The notes beneath the pieces are model-generated. The model did no database searches and was not told the DNA's origin. It was given only the letters and a program-made list of their open reading frames with translations. A program made the position numbers and the translations under genes. A stretch of 64,000 nucleotides of DNA from Rosa chinensis (taxonomy: Eukaryota > Streptophyta > Magnoliopsida > Rosales > Rosaceae), in contig NC_037090.1 in NCBI RefSeq assembly GCF_002994745.2, positions 8,987,501 to 9,051,500 of the forward strand, written 5' to 3'. Below are positions 58,987 through 64,000 of this stretch, in pieces (positions within the stretch are counted from its first letter, which is position 1; every line of letters begins with the position of its first letter).

Positions 58987-60525
58987 ATGATTGGAGTTAT
59001 TAATTTCATTGAATAGGTAAGCACGTTAAAGCAGCTATTAGATGGCTGAATATGATCTCAAAGTACTCTGTGCGTTGCTTTTGTCTGATCCAGGTTGTTC
59101 TTAAACATACAATTTGTTTTGATTTGGGTTTTGGGAGCAGGGGGATTTGCATTAGGTACGTAGTTGGTTGTTGGGAACATACTAGTGGTTGATATTCTCT
59201 GGTCGTGGCTGCAGAAATATTCAATACAAAGAGGAACAAAAGATAGGTAGAGGTTCCTATCCATATAATCAATAGTGGCAGCCTCTGCTCTCTGCCATTG
59301 TTAATTATTTGGGAATCTTTTGCCTCTGCCATGCATGTCCTCTTCACATTTTAATTGAAAGCTAGCTTCTTAGTTTCCGATTCAATGTCAGAAAAGCTTG
59401 TTACAGAAAGTAATTGGTTTAGGGTTTCCGGCAATGGCGGCGGAAAAACTCAAGATCATTTTAAGTTTCTTGAAAGACTTTTTGTTTCCGATGTGAGATG
59501 TTACTCGGTCAGCATCTTGCTCTCCAATTTTCAATCGTGTTACCCCATTATTGAGTAGCACCAGGACCATTTCATGGACTTCATGTACAATAAACCTAGT
59601 GGCAGAAGAGCTCTAGGATGAAAGTCCTTCAGACTTGGAAAACTTGATGAGAATGATGATGACTTTCTATGAAGTAGCTTACTTTGCCTTTCCTTGTTTG
59701 TAGCTTTCACTTGTCGATTTGTCACTGACTCGAACAAGCCTAGATTCGAGGCTTCCTTCTTTAATCAATTATGAGACTAGAACACTAGAAAATTAGTAAA
59801 ACTTGTGTGAACGTAAGCTCTTAGACTCTGTCGGTGCAGATCTTTGAAAATAAATTAGTGACACAACGATGCTCTTGGACCGTAGGGCTAATTGTCCTTA
59901 AAAAATATGGTATAAACCAAGAAGACGATCAATAGTATCAGAGGAGGGGGGTTACATGGGCACACCATTTGGTAGTAGAAGGAGATTTTATTCTTGGCAT
60001 ATTAATGTATGAAGAGGAAGCAGAAGAGAAGGAAGGAGCTTAAACCAGCCAACGAAGACAATAGACATGATAGACAGTGTCCCAAGTAACAGTACTGGTA
60101 GTTGAGTTTGATCAAATCCGGATTGATTGTTTTTGTTTATCTAAACCTTGTCGGCAGCTGTATGCGACTCAGGGGTGTGCGCATGGTGCACCATGTGCGG
60201 GCGGGCCATTGAACTTGCATTTTTGAATGGTATATTATAGACACACATAAGTGACATAACTCCAAGTACAAGTCGACGCTTACCTGCTCACATGCTTCAA
60301 ATACATGCACTCAAATGCCGCTTAGACTTCCTTAAAAGGGTTGGGTACGGTTCAGTTTGCGTCGGATTGAACTCGACCAATTTCAATTGATTTGATTATG
60401 GTTATTCGGTTAATTTCTTTACCCCAAATTCAAATTTGTAAAAGAATGATCATATCATGATTTCAGGATACAAGCCATATTTTTCGTAAAACTTTTCGCA
60501 AATTAGATGAACTAGCGACCAGTAA
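58552..60525. other. intergenic region
   Basis: The DUF688-like 3' UTR is followed by AT-rich DNA with no supported gene. A (TA)n run lies at 58948-58984. Open frames at 59006-59347 (minus) and 59355-59558 (plus) are unrecognised. Around 60340-60420 a GGGTTGGGTACGGTTCAG stretch resembles an end of the hAT family seen at 48787 and 51139, but it is incomplete. Confidence 0.45.
58948..58984. repeat. (TA)n microsatellite
   Basis: An alternating AT run of about 37 bp. Confidence 0.95.
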
Positions 60526-60654
60526 GAGCAGCTCCAACCTATAACCAAAATGACTCCCCCAATCAAACTCCACCATCTTCAACAATAGCCAAGATAGAGT
60601 CATTTTGGCTTTTGAGTTAAAAGGGGAGTCAAAATGACTACACATTAGTCATTA
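60526..60654. mobile_element. left half of a Harbinger-type MITE, interrupted by a Harbinger element
   Basis: It begins GAGCAGCTCCAACC after TAA (60523-60525). Internal inverted segments AAAATGACTCCCC (60547) and GGGGAGTCAAAATGA (60623) occur. It stops at TTA (60652-60654), where the next element starts. Its right half should lie beyond the window. Confidence 0.55.
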
Positions 60655-61396
60655 GGGCAACTCCAACCTTGGGGTGCCAAACCAGATTTTGGGCAATTTT
60701 GAGACTTTGGATCTCCAACCTTGTGTTTTTGGGGGGTCTAGTCTTATAAATATAGGACTTGGACTCATTTGTAGTCTCATATTTGAGACTTTTCCAAGAC
60801 CAGAACTGATCACTGTACATGGGGGCCAGCCCACTTGCTGTCTCAGCCCACATGCCGAACCAACGCGCCAGATGGAAAAATTGAAGGAAACGCACGCCAA
60901 ATCTGTTGGGAAGAGAGAGCACGCGCGGAACAATAGCTGGAGAGAGAAGATCGCCTGCTTTTCCTTCTGCAGCCGTGGGCCCCACGCCAGTTGTTGTCCC
61001 CTGGTGACCGTTGGGGGTTCCAACGGTCATGAAATGTACGGTCCAGATGTTGCCCTTATCAATTTGGACGGTAACTCTTTTTTTTTTTGACTGAAACGGA
61101 TCTATTCAAGATCCAATGGCTCAGATTTTTTGGAAAAAAGTGATGAACGACTCTTATTAATTGAAGGGTTATTATTTCCTTTCTGTTCCAAAAAAAATAA
61201 AAAATAAAACCAGAAAATTGGGGAAAAAAAATATACCCGTTGGAACAGTGAATTGTAGGAAATTCTATAAATACCTACCCATTCTTTTCTATTTCCTCAC
61301 ACCAAATATCCTCCATCTCCTTCACAATTTTCCATTCATTGTTACATCTTCTTGTTCTTAAATATATCTTCCTTTTTTTTTTTTGTCTTGGAAAAA

Positions 61397-62407
61397 ATGG
61401 CTCCAAGAGGGGATTCTTGGAGGCATAATGAAGAAGTTATTCTTTGCCAAGCTTGGATCACCGTTGGGGGTGATGGTTGCGTTGGAAAAGATCAAAAGTC
61501 GGACTTATTGTGGAGTCGTGTGGCGGAGGAGTACAATGCTCACAAACCGGCCGGTTGCATGGATAGAACACATTCTAGTTGCCACGCTCGTTGGAAGAAA
61601 ATAAGTCTGGCATGTATGAAGTGGCGCCAAGCTCTTAACAAGGTCGAACACTTTCAACGAAGAAGCGGCGAAAATATGGAGGACGAGTTAATTATATTGA
61701 AATATGTTCAATAATGATTATTGATTTATTTATCATGTAGTTGTTAAAAGCAAAATGTTGTTATATAGTTTATTCATCGATTTATACTAAGCCAATATTT
61801 TTTTAATATTTTGTTTACTTAATATTATATGTAGCTCATGAATGTTAAATCAACGTACTACGACTTGGAAGGTTGCTATTTTGAGTTTGAGCATTGTTGG
61901 CAATACTTGAAAAATACGGAAAAGTTTGGGAAAACACCATCAATGGAAAACACCCACTTTAGTGTTCCTAATCATGTCAACTTGGATGACGATGGAACAA
62001 CCACTACTGAGGATGAGCTTTCGTCATCAAGATAGGCACGTCCTCAAGGACAGAAAGCACAGAAGCTAGCTAAGAAAAAAGGCAATAAGCAGAATGCGGT
62101 TGGCCTACGAGTTCAAATGCAGAAATGTTATGAACAAACCGAACACGAGTACCAACAAAGGCAAAGACAGTTTGAGGAAGGTCAACTAATTGAGCAACGC
62201 GCTGAGGATGCTCGCACGATGCAAGTGGATCCATCAATTTTCACCCCAAGAAAGAGGAGTTATTGGGACAGGAAGCAACAACAAATAATTGATAAGGAGG
62301 CAGAAACTTCAAGCATCTTGGAACAATCTCAAGATCATACACCCCCTGAAGGAGACAATACAGCCTTGACCACTTATGATCCACTTGGCGAGACATCTTG
62401 GATGTAA
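61397..62407 (+). pseudogene. Harbinger Myb/trihelix-like accessory protein, one in-frame stop
   Basis: Exon 1 is 61397-61705 and exon 2 is 61835-62407, joined in phase 0 by a GT-AG intron. Exon 1 has a trihelix/SANT-type domain (residues about 8-80: W-R-H-N-E-E-V-I-L-C-Q-A-W, L-W-S-R-V-A-E-E-Y, H-A-R-W-K-K-I). Exon 2 has Y-F-E-F-E-H-C-W and a basic, Gln-rich tail, as in the plant no-apical-meristem-associated C-terminal domain. A TAG at 62033-62035 interrupts exon 2 where a CAG would restore similarity. In active Harbinger elements this protein binds the ends and brings the transposase to the nucleus. Confidence 0.8.
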
Positions 62408-62776
62408 TTATTATTGTTAGTTGCTTTGAATGGTTTGTGTTTTAATTTATGATAATAAAAATTATTTTGTTGAGTAGATCATCTTCGTAAAAAAGCATTG
62501 AACTTTTATTTTCATAATAAAGTACACCACACAAATTAAAAGCACACAACACAAAGTAAAAGCATACCACACAACAATACAACCAAAGTAGGCCATGACC
62601 ACTTATCATGACAACATGGCCACTTATTGAAAGCACAAAAAAAAAAATGCTCATTGGTGGTTCTGATCAGCTTGTAACTTCATGGTCCATAGGTGATCGA
62701 CTAGATCGTCTTGGAGGTTTTTATTCATCACTGGACATCTAACCTCCCTATAACGACGCAAGAATTGATTTAGTTG

Positions 62777-63918
62777 TTACGGATTGCGATCAACATCGGT
62801 GTCCATTACTGGTCTCTTATATATTTCTGCTTTCCTTGGTCTGGTTGGGATATCATCTGGATCAAATGGCTGCGCTGCATCTTCATCATGCTCATCTTCA
62901 ACAATCATATTATGCAAGATAATGCACGTCATCATGATGTATTGAAGGTTCCCCTTACTCCACCCACGAGCTGGTACTCTTATGATTGCCCAACGAGCTT
63001 GGAGAATACCAAATGCTCTCTCCACGTCTTTTCTGTATGCTTCCTGCATCCTTGTGAAATGTTGTGTCTGCGGCGACCTCGGGTTTCGGATTGCTTGTAC
63101 AAATGACCCCCACTTAAGGTATATGCCATCAACTAGGTAATAACATTGACGATAATATGCCTATTATGTACCTGGTAGTTCACTTCAGGGGTTTCACCGG
63201 TGCATACGTCATTGAACAACGGTGAACATCCAAGGACGTTAATATCATTCAGAGAAGTTGGAAGTCCGAAGAAGGCATGTCAAATCCAAGTATAGTAGGA
63301 GGCCACCGCCTCTAAGATGATTGTGGGTTTCCCCTTGTAGCCAGTATACTGCCCTGCCTATCCGGTGGGACAATTTTTCCATTGCCAATGCATACAATCA
63401 AGGCTACCGATCATCCCCGGGAATCCCCGTTCTGCAGCTTTGTCAAGCAGCCGTCGTAAATCTGCCGGTGTTGGTCGGCGGAGGTAAGTCTCATGGTACA
63501 CATTCCAGATTGCTTTTGTGAAGTGCTCAAAAATCTCAATGGCAGTGATCTTCGCAATATCTAGGTAATCATCACAGAAATCAGCTGTGATGCCATACGC
63601 GAGCATTCTCATGGCGCATGTCAACTTTTGTTCAGTGGATAAGCTGAGTCTCCCACAAGCATTTCTTGTTTGAACAAAATATGGGTCGTAGTTGGCCACG
63701 TCGCGCATCATCTTGTCAAAGACCCAAGGTTGCATTCTATATCGCCTGCGAAATATGTTTGGTTCATACCTGCACGGATCCGTGAAATATTGAGCTTTAA
63801 GTCGAAGATCCATCAGTTCTCGATCCCTGGCCTTATAGGTACGACCTTCTGAAGAACCACCCCATTGTGAATCCTCATCTTCCAGAGTTTGGATTTGCAA
63901 GGCAGCGGCAGACATCAT
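62777..63918 (-). pseudogene. PIF/Harbinger DDE transposase (DDE_Tnp_4) pseudogene
   Basis: The first part (63918-63358) has R-R-R-Y-R-M in the helix-turn-helix region and ends at G-S-L-D-C-M-H-W-Q-W-K-N-C-P, with the first catalytic Asp. The second Asp (S-L-N-D-I-N-V-L) and the Glu (R-K-D-V-E-R-A-F-G) are present. A stop lies directly after C-P-T-G (63355), where Trp is expected. A second stop follows about 90 bp later, also at a Trp. A frameshift occurs near 63140. The final segment (63049-62777) ends normally at a TAA. The pattern is of an inactive copy. The upstream start at 63918 is tentative. Confidence 0.85.
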
Positions 63919-64000
63919 CAAGGCTCGTCAACAGCTTCTCGTGACAGCCTCTTCTTGATCTTTCTGCAACCATTTCGTCAAACGATTCATTGCAGAAATG

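Larger units (their letters stand above)
60655..64000. mobile_element. PIF/Harbinger transposon, decayed, right end outside the window
   Basis: The left end GGGCAACTCCAACCTTGGGG follows TTA, the likely 3-bp target. The interior carries the two genes that define the superfamily: a Myb/trihelix-like protein on plus (61397-62407) and a DDE transposase on minus (63918-62777). They are arranged tail to tail. Both have inactivating changes. More than 3.3 kb lies in the window. Confidence 0.85.

Noticed and set aside
59006..59347. 113-codon minus-strand frame with a hydrophobic segment
   Set aside because: No family recognised, no promoter evidence, and the segment is AT rich; it might be a small secreted protein but nothing supports it.
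60638..61030. Overlapping frames of 120-138 codons on both strands near the Harbinger left end
   Set aside because: They lie in the untranslated terminal region of the transposon and overlap each other on both strands.

Overview
This is nuclear DNA from a eudicot plant. Gene features supporting this are intron-containing genes with GT-AG introns, a plant-type tRNA-Tyr with an intron, a CIPK kinase with a NAF motif, a plant WEB-family protein, a plant flotillin and a DUF688-like protein. The transposon mix (copia, CACTA, Harbinger, hAT, MULE, Helitron, SINE, LINE) is typical of a small to medium plant genome. A Rosaceae origin is possible but is only an impression from repeat style.

Layout. 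0-1.4 kb: 3' end of a CACTA transposon with a Ulp1-like peptidase exon and subterminal repeats. 1.4-6.75 kb: a complete but decayed Ty1/copia element with 193-bp LTRs. 7.0-7.1 kb: a tRNA-type SINE. 8.7-13.5 kb (+): a three-coding-exon gene for an NST1-like membrane protein. 14.2-15.0 kb: a small Mutator-like element. 15.9-17.3 kb (+): flotillin-like gene. 18.9 kb (-): tRNA-Tyr. 19.4-19.7 kb (+): small membrane-anchored protein. 20.1-22.8 kb (-): CIPK gene with a probable 5'-leader intron. 22.9-32.7 kb: no genes, but dense small elements: a Harbinger MITE, a SINE, Helitron and hAT relics, a 484-bp nearly perfect inverted-repeat element with TG..CA ends, a 1.1-kb non-autonomous LINE and old local duplications. 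32.8-36.0 kb (-): a two-domain saposin-like gene. 37.2-40.4 kb (-): a WEB-family coiled-coil gene whose intron carries two recent tandem duplications. 42.2-50.3 kb: a four-layer nest in which a LINE RNase H fragment is followed by a MITE, the MITE is split by a second copia element, and that copia holds a hAT. 51.1-53.7 kb: a second hAT of the same type. 55.7-57.2 kb: a Mutator-like element with an array of perfect 16-bp palindromes. 57.4 kb: a small Helitron. 58.0-58.6 kb (+): DUF688-like gene. 60.5-64 kb: a decayed PIF/Harbinger transposon with its Myb-like and transposase genes, inserted in another MITE and running off the window.

The host genes look like independent housekeeping or signalling loci and do not form a pathway. 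The strongest candidate for something undescribed is the inverted-repeat element at 28200-28683. Next are the palindrome-array MULE at 55703-57178 and the nested stack at 42-50 kb. Exon borders, target-site duplications and repeat arms were read by eye. No database search or folding calculation was run.
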